From the NCBI RefSeq assembly GCF_003600155.1, contig NZ_QWLD01000029.1, positions 1 to 64,000 of the forward strand: a stretch of DNA of 64,000 nt. Reading direction: 5' to 3'. Below, piece by piece: positions 26,734 through 34,604 of the stretch; the first letter of the stretch is position 1; the number at the start of each line of letters is the position of its first letter. The position numbers and the translations under genes were made by a program. The notes below the pieces were generated by a model, which was not told the origin of the DNA, made no database searches, and was given only the letters and a program-made list of their open reading frames with translations. The DNA is from Nesterenkonia muleiensis. Lineage in GTDB: Bacteria > Actinomycetota > Actinomycetes > Actinomycetales > Micrococcaceae.

Positions 26734-27861
26734 TCAGTGCAGCTCCAGTGCTTCGACGATCCGGTCGGCGCAGGCGGGTGGCTCCCCAGGCAGTGCTCCG
26801 TGAGGTCCGGTCACATAGTTCAGATGCTTGGAGCGGAACCTCCGGTAGTCAGGCTCGGGGATCGACAGGGCAACATCCACCGCCTGCGCAGCCGAGTCTA
26901 CGATCGGCCCGGGAACTTCTGAGGCATAGTCCAGGGCCAAGCCTCGGGCCTCGGTGTAGTCCTCTATGTCATAGGGCCAGAACACCAGCGGAATGTTCCG
27001 CAGGGTTGCCTCGTAGGTCACCGCCGAGTAGTCGGTGATCACCGCATCGGCCACCGAGAGCCAGTCCAGTACGCCGAAGTCGGTGCCGAGGATGGTCGGC
27101 CCGCCCTCCGGCAGCGGTGACTTGTCGATCGGGTGGGGGAGAAGTACCAGGGTATTGGCGGCGTCGTCGTCAGCAAAGGCGGAGGCCACCTGAGTGTAGG
27201 GGATGTGCTTGCCACGCCTGAAGGTCGGGATGTAGAGCACTGTTCTGCCACCGGCTTCCACTGTCTGCCGCAGCCGGGGGTACCTGGTAAGAATCCGTTT
27301 CCGCCGGGCAGTCATGGTCTGCTCATCCAGCAGATAGTCGACCCGTGGCATCCCCAGCGGCTGCACTCCATCAGCGGGGATCCCGAAGGCTGCGGTATAG
27401 ATCGAGGCCGGGACCTGTCCGGAGGCGCAGACGAAAGTGTAGTTCTGGTGCATGCGCATGGTCGCCGCCACCCGCGGATTCGGGCCCTCACGGGTGCCCG
27501 AGGCCAGATGCCCGAACTTCTTGATGGCCCCCAGCGCGTGCCAGATCTGACCGATCCGCAGCTCCTTGCGGTGATTGAGGATGCTCACCGGGATGATGTA
27601 ACCGTCCACCAGGCAGCCAGCACATGTGGCCAAGTGGTACATCTCACGGAACGCCTTGGGGATATAGGTGGCCGAGAGCTTCTTATGCTTGATCACCACG
27701 ATCCGGTGATCCGGATGCTTACGGCGGATCGCCTCCTTCAGCAGGGTGAAGTCCACAGTGATCTGTTTGGGCTCGCGGGTGATCAGCACGACCTTGCGCT
27801 GCACCGGCAGCTGCTTCATCAATGCGTAGATGCCCCGAGCACAGATGACCAGCACGCCCAA
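26734..27861 (-). CDS. CDP-glycerol glycerophosphotransferase, TagB/TagF-like
   Basis: 375 residues. Family blocks: GQIWHALGAIKKFG (acceptor-side W-H-x-x-x-x-x-K), VLYIPTFRRG, LVLLPHP, and TDYSAVTYEATLRNIPLVFWPYDIEDY, matching the D-Y-S-S-v..D motif that ends the CDP-glycerol transferase domain. Polymerises or primes glycerol phosphate on a lipid carrier at the inner face of the membrane. The only in-frame start is a TTG at 27861 without ribosome site; sense sequence (LGDLEKRILTTP) continues upstream in frame, and an ATG at 27932 in another frame opens MVLHALIHKGRIWGTWKS, so the N-terminus may be split by a frameshift near the GGGGG/AAAA runs (27875-27890). Confidence 0.85.
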   Translation of the reverse strand: MGVLVICARGIYALMKQLPVQRKVVLITREPKQITVDFTLLKEAIRRKHPDHRIVVIKHKKLSATYIPKAFREMYHLATCAGCLVDGYIIPVSILNHRKELRIGQIWHALGAIKKFGHLASGTREGPNPRVAATMRMHQNYTFVCASGQVPASIYTAAFGIPADGVQPLGMPRVDYLLDEQTMTARRKRILTRYPRLRQTVEAGGRTVLYIPTFRRGKHIPYTQVASAFADDDAANTLVLLPHPIDKSPLPEGGPTILGTDFGVLDWLSVADAVITDYSAVTYEATLRNIPLVFWPYDIEDYTEARGLALDYASEVPGPIVDSAAQAVDVALSIPEPDYRRFRSKHLNYVTGPHGALPGEPPACADRIVEALELH

Positions 27862-28000
27862 TGGAGTGGTCAGGATTCGCTTTTCCAGGTCCCCCAGATC
27901 CTTCCCTTGTGAATCAGCGCATGCAATACCATCGCTACCCTAACGCACACCCCTGAGAACCTGGCTGAGATCAGAGAGGCCCCGAGGCCCGAAACTCAGG

Positions 28001-28006
28001 TAGCGT
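28001..28006 (+). promoter_or_regulatory. Candidate leaderless -10 box of the M16 peptidase gene
   Basis: TAGCGT, 8 nt before ATG 28015; no ribosome site. Confidence 0.45.
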
Positions 28007-28014
28007 TTTCCGGT

Positions 28015-29313
28015 ATGCGAGTCTCCATCGGTCCCGACACAGCCGGCGTGCTCAACAGCGACACCGGCACCACCGTCACCCGCAGCGTGCTTCCCTGTGG
28101 CGTTCGAGTGCTCACCGAGCAGATGCCCGGCGTCCGCTCAGCGACCATCGGCTACTGGATCGCTGTGGGCTCCAGGCATGAGGCCGACCACCAGCACGGC
28201 TCCACCCACTTTCTGGAGCATCTGCTGTTCAAAGGCACCGCCAAACGCTCGGCCCTGGACATCGCAGCGGCCTTCGACGCCGTCGGGGGCGATTCCAACG
28301 CGCTCACCGGCAAGGAGTCCACCTGCTACTACGCACGGGTGCTGGATGCCGATCTTCCGATGGCCGTGGAGGTGCTCACCGATATGGTCACCTCCGCGGT
28401 GATCGACCCGGCGGAGCTGGAGGTCGAGCGCGGGGTGATCCTGGAGGAGCTGGCCATGGCTGAGGACGACCCCGCCGATGTGGTCCAGGAGCGTTTCGCC
28501 GAGCAGGTGCTGGACGGCCATCCGCTGGGCCGGCCCATCGGCGGGACCCCGGAGGAGATCAGTGCGGCAACCCGCGACGACGTGGTGGACCACTACCACC
28601 GCTGGTACCGCCCGGAGGAACTGGTCATCACCGCCGCCGGGGGACTGGAGCACGACGCCGTCTGTCGCCTGGTTGCCCAGGCGCTGGATGGCTCCCGCTG
28701 GGACGTCTCCGCGGCGTCGTCGCCCGCTGCGCTGCGCTCTGCGCGCCAGCAGCAGATTCCGGTGCGTTCTGGCGTGGAGCAGATCAGCAAACCGGTGGAG
28801 CAGGCCCAGGTGATTCTGGGCGGGCGCGGCCTGGCCGCCTCCGACCCGGACCGGTACGCGCTGAGCCTGCTGCACGCCATCCTCGGCGGTGGGATGTCTT
28901 CCCGGCTGTTCCAGGAGGTGCGGGAGAGGCGTGGCCTGGCCTATTCGACCTTCTCCTTCTCCGCCGGCTACACCGATGCCGGCTACTACGGACTCTATGC
29001 CGGCTGTCTGCCCTCCAAGGTGGACAAGGTCATCGGTGTGCTGGAGGAGCAGTTACAGCGCATGGCCGCCGAGCCGGTCAGCGCCGAGGAGCTCGCCCGC
29101 GCCAAAGGTCAGCTGCGCGGAGGCACGGTGCTCGGCATGGAGGAGACCTCCTCCCGGATGAACAGGCTGGGCACCGCCGAGCTGGTGCGCGGGGAGTTCG
29201 TCGACATCTCCGAGACCCTGGCCGAAGTGGATTCCGTCACCGCCGCCGATGTGCAGCGGGTGGCCTCCAGGCTGCTGACCGGCCCGCTGGCCACCACCAT
29301 CGTTGCGCCCTAG
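28015..29313 (+). CDS. M16 family zinc peptidase
   Basis: 432 residues, the size of one-piece bacterial processing-peptidase homologues. The inverted zinc motif HFLEH is at 65-69 (H65, E68, H69) and the distal glutamate lies in VERGVILEELAMAEDDP, about 76 residues later. RPIGGTPEEI and the C-terminal RERRGLAYSTFSFS match the family. In actinobacteria the gene usually lies between pnp and dapB; dapB is 2 kb downstream here, with a toxin-antitoxin pair in between. Confidence 0.92.
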   Translation: MRVSIGPDTAGVLNSDTGTTVTRSVLPCGVRVLTEQMPGVRSATIGYWIAVGSRHEADHQHGSTHFLEHLLFKGTAKRSALDIAAAFDAVGGDSNALTGKESTCYYARVLDADLPMAVEVLTDMVTSAVIDPAELEVERGVILEELAMAEDDPADVVQERFAEQVLDGHPLGRPIGGTPEEISAATRDDVVDHYHRWYRPEELVITAAGGLEHDAVCRLVAQALDGSRWDVSAASSPAALRSARQQQIPVRSGVEQISKPVEQAQVILGGRGLAASDPDRYALSLLHAILGGGMSSRLFQEVRERRGLAYSTFSFSAGYTDAGYYGLYAGCLPSKVDKVIGVLEEQLQRMAAEPVSAEELARAKGQLRGGTVLGMEETSSRMNRLGTAELVRGEFVDISETLAEVDSVTAADVQRVASRLLTGPLATTIVAP

Positions 29314-29321
29314 AACCTGAG

Positions 29322-29337
29322 TGATATCGCGATATCA
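29322..29337. promoter_or_regulatory. Perfect 16-bp palindromic operator of vapBC
   Basis: TGATATCGCGATATCA is identical to its reverse complement. It overlaps a TATCAT -10 candidate (29333-29338), 21 bp before the antitoxin start, the expected site for autorepression by the antitoxin. Confidence 0.8.
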
Positions 29338-29357
29338 TAGGTGTGGAGGTGGTTGCC

Positions 29358-29615
29358 GTGCCCGACATTCTGATCAGAGGACTGTCCAAGGAAGCAATCG
29401 AAGAGTTCACGTCCGAGGCTGAAAAGCTTGGCCTGTCGCGAAACGAATACGTGAAGCGAAGGTTGCTGAGGGAACTTCGTGCTGATGTGGTGTACGCAGA
29501 GCACCGGGTGGCTCCCCGTTGGAGCTGGGATGATCTGCGGGAACTGACCGATGACTTCAGTCACGAGGAGATCGAGGAGATGGTCGGTGGTAAAGGGCCC
29601 TACATGGATCATTGA
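29358..29615 (+). CDS. vapB: VapB-like antitoxin, ribbon-helix-helix
   Basis: 85 residues from GTG 29358; GGAGGT lies 7 nt upstream, which favours it over the GTG at 29343. N-terminal PDILIRGLSKEAIEEFTSEAEKLGLSRNEYVKRRLLRE is a ribbon-helix-helix DNA-binding fold; the acidic tail (DDLRELTDDFSHEEIEEMVGG) would wrap the toxin. Overlaps the toxin gene by 29 bp. Lower GC than the neighbours, consistent with a mobile module. Confidence 0.85.
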   Translation: MPDILIRGLSKEAIEEFTSEAEKLGLSRNEYVKRRLLRELRADVVYAEHRVAPRWSWDDLRELTDDFSHEEIEEMVGGKGPYMDH

Positions 29616-30012
29616 TACCTCTGCGTTCAATCGGCTGCACCGTGGGCAGGCATATCGGCCAGATTTATGGAAAGAACGAATCGATAGGGGATTGGTGTTC
29701 ATTCTCTCGCCTACCCGGCTGGAGATCGGCACCCTTGCCCAGAGCGGAAAAGAACGGCGGCGACTGTTCATGATCCCGCCGTTGTCCCTATTGCCGGTGG
29801 AGTATCTGACTCCGAGGATTGAGAATCGGGCGGATGAGGTGCAGACCCAGCTTGCCGATCATGGCTGGCACCGCGCGCCCGGCCCCCACGACCTTTTGCT
29901 AGCGGCAGCAGGGGAGATCCTAGGACACACTGTGCTCCACGATGACAGAGATTTCGAGCTGATCGCCGAGGTCACCGGACAATCAGTCGAGCGTTTGGAG
30001 CTCACAGCGTAG
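29587..30012 (+). CDS. vapC: VapC-like PIN-domain toxin
   Basis: 141 residues from GTG 29587, with GAGGAG 7 nt upstream inside vapB. PIN-domain ribonuclease signs: WIIDTSAFNRL (first Asp), SPTRLEIGTLA (Glu), and APGPHDLLLAAAG..LGHTVLHDDRDFELIAEVTG carrying the distal acidic cluster. Expected to cleave RNA (often initiator tRNA or 23S rRNA) when released from VapB. Intact, in contrast to the broken pair at the start of the window. Confidence 0.88.
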   Translation: MVKGPTWIIDTSAFNRLHRGQAYRPDLWKERIDRGLVFILSPTRLEIGTLAQSGKERRRLFMIPPLSLLPVEYLTPRIENRADEVQTQLADHGWHRAPGPHDLLLAAAGEILGHTVLHDDRDFELIAEVTGQSVERLELTA

Positions 30013-30069
30013 GCTCTAAGAGAGCGAGTCGGGCCCCGGCTCAATGCGAAGCAGTGAGATGGGAAGCGA

Positions 30070-30585
30070 GTGAACGCCATGACTGACTATGATCCCCACG
30101 CTCGAGTGGTCGCGCCGGTGATTGTCTCCACGCGGGCAGCCACCGGTGAACGGGAGGACAAATCGGCGCCGGTCATCGCCGAGTTCGCCGGGACCATCGG
30201 CTTTGTCACTCGTCCGCCGGTCATTATCCCCGACGGCGAAGGCGTGCTGGCCGCACTGTCTGAGCTGATCGTGCAGGTTGAGCCTGCGGTGATCATCACC
30301 TCCGGCGGCACCGGGCTCACCCCGGACGACCTCACCCCCGAATACACCAAACCTATGCTGGACAAGGAGATCCCCGGCGTGATGGAGGCCATTCGTGCCC
30401 ACGGCCGGAAGCTCACGCCGCTGGCCGCGATCAGCCGCGGGGTGGCCGGAGTGAAGGACTCCACGGTGATCGTCAACCTGCCCGGCTCGCCCAAAGCGGT
30501 GCGCGAAGGTATGGAAGTGCTGGTCGAGCTGCTGCCGCACCTCTGCGACCAGGTGGCCGATATCCGCGACGCCCACTGGGGGTGA
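30070..30585 (+). CDS. MogA/MoaB family molybdenum cofactor protein
   Basis: 171 residues. TSGGTGLTPDDLTPE (near 77-91) is the molybdopterin-binding signature, followed by LSRGVAGV-like AISRGVAGV and VNLPGSPKAV. The family adenylates molybdopterin or binds it during cofactor synthesis. No other molybdenum gene is in the window. Start GTG 30070 after GGGAAGCG; ATG 30079 is an alternative. Confidence 0.9.
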   Translation: MNAMTDYDPHARVVAPVIVSTRAATGEREDKSAPVIAEFAGTIGFVTRPPVIIPDGEGVLAALSELIVQVEPAVIITSGGTGLTPDDLTPEYTKPMLDKEIPGVMEAIRAHGRKLTPLAAISRGVAGVKDSTVIVNLPGSPKAVREGMEVLVELLPHLCDQVADIRDAHWG

Positions 30586-30747
30586 GCCTCCCGCGGATGG
30601 GCGATCCCCTGGCCGCCCTCTCCCCATCGATTGGCCGAATGCGCCGCTAATTCCCCCTAAACTCGGCCGAATTATGGGCAGAATCGGCCACTCAACGCAG
30701 GGCGATCCTTCAACGCAGAATTGGCTGAGGGGAACCTGTGGGCTCAG
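30586..30747. repeat. Intergenic region with short inverted and direct repeats
   Basis: Contains GGCCGAAT twice (30633-30640 and 30665-30672), an inverted form (AATCGGCC near 30682), TCAACGCAG twice 18 nt apart (30692 and 30710), and GGGCGATCC twice. It looks like a small composite palindromic element between convergent genes and may act as terminator. Confidence 0.45.
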
Positions 30748-31188
30748 TCAGTTTGCGCGGTGCAGATCGATGGCCTGCTTCATGGTGCGCCGGGCGCGGG
30801 GCCGGTCGCCGGCGACGTCGTAGGCATAGGCCAGCCGGTACCACACCCGCCAGTCCTCAGGCGTGGCCTCGGCCTCGGCCTTGAAGCGGGCGAACTGCTC
30901 ATCGGCCTGCTCGCGGTTCGGCCGCCCAGCAGGTGAGCGCTGCACCGTATCCTCAGGGAGTCCACCCTCCTGGGACAGGATCCGGCCCAGCCGCTCAGTA
31001 CGCACACCGAAGCTGATCGACTTCCACAAAAACCAGACCCCCACGGCCACCAGCACCAGGGCGCCGAGTCCCAGCGAACGGGCGACGGCGTCGTCGACCC
31101 TCAGGAACCGGATGGCCGAGGTTGCCGCACCGGTCATGATGATCGTCACCAGAACGATCATCACCCAGGTCCACACCTTGTCCTTCAT
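30748..31188 (-). CDS. Small membrane protein with C-terminal TPR-like motif
   Basis: 146 residues. Two membrane segments (about 7-29 and 40-60), then a helical C-terminus AEATPEDWRVWYRLAYAYDVAGDRPRARRTMKQAIDLH that fits one TPR. Conserved-type hypothetical protein of unknown function; ordinary codon use. Confidence 0.7.
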   Translation of the reverse strand: MKDKVWTWVMIVLVTIIMTGAATSAIRFLRVDDAVARSLGLGALVLVAVGVWFLWKSISFGVRTERLGRILSQEGGLPEDTVQRSPAGRPNREQADEQFARFKAEAEATPEDWRVWYRLAYAYDVAGDRPRARRTMKQAIDLHRAN

Positions 31189-31294
31189 GATGATCCCTTC
31201 GCGGTCGTTGGCCTCTCACGACCATAATTCTGGGGCAGAAAAGTGCTGAGTCGTGGTGACCAGGGGCCACAGTATGGCGCACAGCGGGTTGCAG

Positions 31295-32050
31295 TCACAG
31301 GTCCAGGTAGCCGTCCAGCCCATGGGTCAGCCCAGGGCGGGAGCCGACTGTGCGCAGCCCCAGCAGCACTCCGGGCATGAAGCTGGCGCGGTCGAAGGAG
31401 TCGTGCCGGAAGGTCAGCTGCTCACCGACTGAGCCCAGCAGCACCTCCTGATGGGCCACCAGACCGCGCAGCCGCACCGAGTGCACCCGGATGCCGGCCA
31501 CCTCGGCCCCCCGGGCACCCTCGAGCTGTGTCTGCGTGGCATCGGGGGAGGGCCCGGTGCCGGCCTCACCCCGGGCGGCGGCCATCAGCTCAGCGGTGCG
31601 CACCGCCGTCCCGGAGGGGGCATCCATTTTCTCCGGGTGGTGGAGCTCGATGATCTCGGCCGACTCGAAGTACTTCGCCGCCTGCGCGGCGAAGGCGGAA
31701 GCGAGCACCGAGCCCAGTGCGAAATTCGGGGCGATCAGCACACCTGTGGCATCGTCGTGCTCTGTCAGCTTCTGCTCCAGTGCCGCCAAGCGCTGGCCGT
31801 TCCACCCGGTGGCACCGACCACCGCATGGATCCCGCGCTCCACGGCGAAGTGCACATTGACCTCCGTGGCCTCCGGCACCGTCAGATCCACTACGTGGGT
31901 GGCACCGGACTCCGTCAGGCGCGCCAAGGAGTCTCCACGGCCCAGGGCCGCCACCAGGTCCATGTCCCCGGCGGCCTCCACCGCTTTGACCGCCTCTGAA
32001 CCCATCCGCCCTCCGGCGCCCAGCACCGCCACTCTGATCTCTTCAGCCAT
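31295..32050 (-). CDS. dapB: 4-hydroxy-tetrahydrodipicolinate reductase
   Basis: 251 residues from ATG 32050; a GTG two codons earlier is possible, but a TAGGCT box lies 7 nt before the ATG. NAD(P)-binding GAGGRMG (11-17), IAPNFALGS, and ELHHPEKMDAPSGTA with the catalytic His-His and Lys. Second dedicated step of lysine/diaminopimelate synthesis. dapA, the preceding enzyme, is divergent across one intervening gene. Confidence 0.96.
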   Translation of the reverse strand: MAEEIRVAVLGAGGRMGSEAVKAVEAAGDMDLVAALGRGDSLARLTESGATHVVDLTVPEATEVNVHFAVERGIHAVVGATGWNGQRLAALEQKLTEHDDATGVLIAPNFALGSVLASAFAAQAAKYFESAEIIELHHPEKMDAPSGTAVRTAELMAAARGEAGTGPSPDATQTQLEGARGAEVAGIRVHSVRLRGLVAHQEVLLGSVGEQLTFRHDSFDRASFMPGVLLGLRTVGSRPGLTHGLDGYLDL

Positions 32051-32056
32051 GGCCAC

Positions 32057-32062
32057 CAGCCT
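32057..32062 (-). promoter_or_regulatory. Candidate leaderless -10 box of dapB
   Basis: TAGGCT on the minus strand about 7 nt before ATG 32050. The region where a -35 would lie abuts the palindromic repeats at 32074-32203. Confidence 0.45.
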
Positions 32063-32073
32063 ACTGTGCTGTG

Positions 32074-32203
32074 TTGGTTCTGCGGGCGGGGAAACCCCGC
32101 CACGCTCTCGGCCGGGTTGCCGCGGCCTTCACGCCTGCAGCTGGTTCCGCGGGCGGAGTCCGGCATGCTCGTGGCCGGGTTGCCGCGGCCTTCACGCCTG
32201 ATG
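32074..32203 (+). repeat. Two tandem copies of the palindromic repeat upstream of dapB
   Basis: Copies about 32074-32140 and 32141-32203, both with (T/C)GGTTC(T/C)GCGGGCGG at the left and GGCCGGGTTGCCGCGG then CCTTCACGCCTG at the right. The right half is nearly identical between the two. Forward orientation. Confidence 0.85.
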
Positions 32204-32210
32204 TGGCCTC

Positions 32211-33554
32211 TCAGGAGGTGCCGGTGCTGAGCATGTGCGTCAGAGCCTCCAGCGGACCACGACGGCGCAGCAGCACCTTCACCGTTCCGGCGGCCAGAGC
32301 GGCCACCACCAGCCAGAAGATCATGGTCTCCTCCGCCACCGACGCCAGGGGGGCGTCCTCCATCCGCCAGAACGGGCCCAGGACGATCAGGTGCCCTACG
32401 TACAGGCTCAGCGGCATCGCACCGGCCCCGGCCAGGGGCGCGAGCACCCACTGCAGCCGCAGCCTGTTCAGCAGCTGAGCGCTGAGCAGGCAGAGCCCCA
32501 GCACGGCAGCTGCGCAGCTGATGGTGTGCAGCAGGTCCAGATGACTGCCCTGGTGCGCCATCGGGATCAGGAACCACAACGGATCGGTCACCAGCGGCAG
32601 GAGATGGTCCCCGGTCTCCAGTGCTCCCGCCAGCGCGCCCTCAGAATCGGCATAGGGCCGCATCCGCTCGGCCACGCCCGAACGCTGAATGGTGAACCAC
32701 CCGATCCAGTAGGTGAGCACCGCGCCGATGAGCCCGACCCCGAAGACCCGAAGCGCCGTTGCGGTGCGTGTCAGGTCCAGCCGGCCCATCGCCATCCCCG
32801 CGAAGAGATAGGCAGGCCACAGGATCAGCGGGTAGTAGCCGGTGACGAACAGGTCCAGGGTCAGCAGCCCGGGATTCGCCAGGTCGAAGATCATCGGCGA
32901 GTGCCACAGCCGTTCCGGCGGTTCAGCGGCGCTGGGCCGCAGCAGGTTCTGCACCCACCAGTACAGCAGCGGTGCTGCGGCCACCCATGCGGCCGCCAGC
33001 CCAAACAGAGCCCTGGCACCCAGCCGCAGAAACGGCAGGGCCAGCAGGAACAGCACCCCATAGTGCACCAGGATGACCGCCACACCGGCACCCAGCATGG
33101 AGACTACGAGTCCGATGCCGATGATCACCGCAGCCCGGACAGCAACAGTGCTGGTCCCGGCGGCGGGCGCAGGTACCGCTCGCCTCTCGGACGGCTTGCG
33201 CCGGCCTTCGCGCCTCAAGTCGGCACGTCGCTGCGCTCGTGCCTCAGTGCTGCTGCCACCTGTCAGCAGGGCCAGGCCCACCCCGGCGAGCACTGCGAAC
33301 AGTGCCGCCGAACGCCCGGAGAACAGCATGCCGGCCCAGGTGGCTTCACCGGTGCCCGGATCGGTGGTGGGCAGCACATGCACAGTCATCATGCCCAGCA
33401 GGGCCAGGCCCCGGGCAGCGTCGACACCCCACAGGCGTCCGCCGCGAACCGTGTTGGTTCCGGCGGCGCGCACCTGTCGCGCTCGCCTCTCGGCCGGCCT
33501 GTGCCGGCCTTCACGCCTGAAGCGGGTCCAGAATGCAGGGGGGCGTAGGCTCAC
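32211..33554 (-). CDS. Polytopic membrane acyltransferase-like protein (DUF418/HGSNAT-like) with two in-frame repeat insertions
   Basis: 447 residues. GRLWGVDAARGLALLGMMTVHVLP and GRSAALFAVLAGVGLALLTGG are the start of the heparan-alpha-glucosaminide acetyltransferase-like/DUF418 membrane fold; about ten membrane segments follow. Probably moves an acyl group to an extracytoplasmic acceptor, though family members are poorly characterised. Two short polar segments do not belong to the fold: RREGRHRPAERRARQVRAAGTNTV (~12-35) and RREGRRKPSERRAVPAPAAGTST (~113-135). Both are read from palindromic repeat copies in the same orientation and frame, one before the first helix, one in a loop. GTG start 6 nt after a TAGCCT box shared with the dapA promoter. 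Confidence 0.8.
   Translation of the reverse strand: MSLRPPAFWTRFRREGRHRPAERRARQVRAAGTNTVRGGRLWGVDAARGLALLGMMTVHVLPTTDPGTGEATWAGMLFSGRSAALFAVLAGVGLALLTGGSSTEARAQRRADLRREGRRKPSERRAVPAPAAGTSTVAVRAAVIIGIGLVVSMLGAGVAVILVHYGVLFLLALPFLRLGARALFGLAAAWVAAAPLLYWWVQNLLRPSAAEPPERLWHSPMIFDLANPGLLTLDLFVTGYYPLILWPAYLFAGMAMGRLDLTRTATALRVFGVGLIGAVLTYWIGWFTIQRSGVAERMRPYADSEGALAGALETGDHLLPLVTDPLWFLIPMAHQGSHLDLLHTISCAAAVLGLCLLSAQLLNRLRLQWVLAPLAGAGAMPLSLYVGHLIVLGPFWRMEDAPLASVAEETMIFWLVVAALAAGTVKVLLRRRGPLEALTHMLSTGTS
33151..33218 (+). repeat. Palindromic repeat copy inside a coding gene (loop)
   Basis: CTGGTCCCGGCGGCGGGCG at the left, CTCGCCTCTCGG in the middle, GCCGGCCTTCGCGCCT at the right: same family as the 32074 and 33454 copies. 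Lies in frame in the DUF418-like gene. Confidence 0.8.
33454..33522 (+). repeat. Palindromic repeat copy inside a coding gene (N-terminus)
   Basis: TTGGTTCCGGCGGCGCGC ... GCTCGCCTCTCGGCCGGCC ... CCGGCCTTCACGCCTGAAG. Encodes the extra N-terminal segment of the DUF418-like protein on the opposite strand. Confidence 0.82.
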
Positions 33555-33559
33555 ACAGG

Positions 33560-33566
33560 TAGGCTA
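33560..33566. promoter_or_regulatory. Bidirectional overlapping -10 boxes for dapA and the divergent gene
   Basis: TAGGCTA read on the plus strand gives TAGGCT, 7 nt before ATG 33573 of dapA; read on the minus strand gives TAGCCT, 6 nt before GTG 33554. The two boxes share five base pairs, so only one polymerase can open the site at a time. Confidence 0.6.
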
Positions 33567-33572
33567 CTGCCT

Positions 33573-34586
33573 ATGAGTTCAGAGATGGTGCCTGACAGGG
33601 CCCGCGCAGGCGACGACGCGGCGCAGGCAGACCCCACATCCACCGGTCACGACTTCGACCCCTACCTGGCTGAAGGCGAGGTCAAGCACCCTGACCAGAC
33701 CGATCCCCATTTTGGCCACCTCGCCACCGCGATGGTCACCCCGTTCACCAAGGATGACCGGGTCGACTTCAAAGCCTTCGAGGCGCTCGCGGCCAAGCTG
33801 GTGGACGAGGGCAACGATTCCCTGGTGGTCTCCGGCACCACTGGCGAGACCTCCACCCTGGAGGACTATGAGAAGGCCGACCTGGTGCGCGCGGCCAAAT
33901 CAGCGGTGGGCGACCGCGCCAAGATCATCGCCGGGACCTCCACCAACCACACCAGCCATGACCTGGAGATGGCCGCCCGCGCCGAGCGCGCCGGGGCCGA
34001 CGGCCAGCTGGTGGTCACCCCCTACTACAACAAGCCCTCCCAGGACGGCGTGCTGGCGCATTACCGGGCTGTGGCCGATGCCGCAGACCTGCCGCTGATG
34101 ATCTACGACATCCCCGGACGCACCGGCATCCCGGTGGCCACGGAGACCGTCCTGCGGCTGGCCGAGCATCCGCGGATCATGAGCCTCAAGGATGCCAAGA
34201 ACGACATCACCGCCACCACCGAGGTGCTGACCAAGACCGACCTGGAGGTCTACTCCGGCGACGACCAGAATGTCCTGGCCTGGATGGCCATGGGGGCTGC
34301 CGGCGTCGTCTCCGTCACCTCCCATGTGGCCGCGCCGACTTTCCGGCGTATGGTGGACGCGGTGCTGAACTATGACCTCAAAGAGGCACGCATCGCTCAC
34401 GGCGAGCTGGGCCCGGTCATCCGCGCCGTCATGACCCGCGTGCAGGGTGCGGTGGCCTCCAAGCTGGTGCTCAGCTGGATGGGATTCCCCATCAATACAG
34501 ACGTTCGCCTGCCCCTGGTGCAGGCCAATGAGGCCGAGCAGGAGCTCGTCCTCGCCGACCTGCGAGAGGCAGGCTGGAAGCTCTAG
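33573..34586 (+). CDS. dapA: 4-hydroxy-tetrahydrodipicolinate synthase
   Basis: 337 residues, about 40 more than usual because of an N-terminal extension (MSSEMVPDRARAGDDAAQ...). The core starts near 48 (GHLATAMVTPFTKDDRVDF). SGTTGETSTL binds pyruvate, Tyr178 lies in MIYDIPGRTG, and the Schiff-base Lys206 in MSLKDAKND. Condenses pyruvate and aspartate semialdehyde, first step to diaminopimelate and lysine. Followed after 18 bp by RNase J, the standard actinobacterial order. Confidence 0.96.
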   Translation: MSSEMVPDRARAGDDAAQADPTSTGHDFDPYLAEGEVKHPDQTDPHFGHLATAMVTPFTKDDRVDFKAFEALAAKLVDEGNDSLVVSGTTGETSTLEDYEKADLVRAAKSAVGDRAKIIAGTSTNHTSHDLEMAARAERAGADGQLVVTPYYNKPSQDGVLAHYRAVADAADLPLMIYDIPGRTGIPVATETVLRLAEHPRIMSLKDAKNDITATTEVLTKTDLEVYSGDDQNVLAWMAMGAAGVVSVTSHVAAPTFRRMVDAVLNYDLKEARIAHGELGPVIRAVMTRVQGAVASKLVLSWMGFPINTDVRLPLVQANEAEQELVLADLREAGWKL

Positions 34587-34604
34587 AAAGGAACCTGTCA
34601 CAGC

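Noticed and set aside
32235-33548. 437-codon open frame on the plus strand opposite the DUF418-like gene
   Set aside because: Low-complexity Gln/His/Arg-rich sequence; the minus-strand frame has membrane segments and family motifs.
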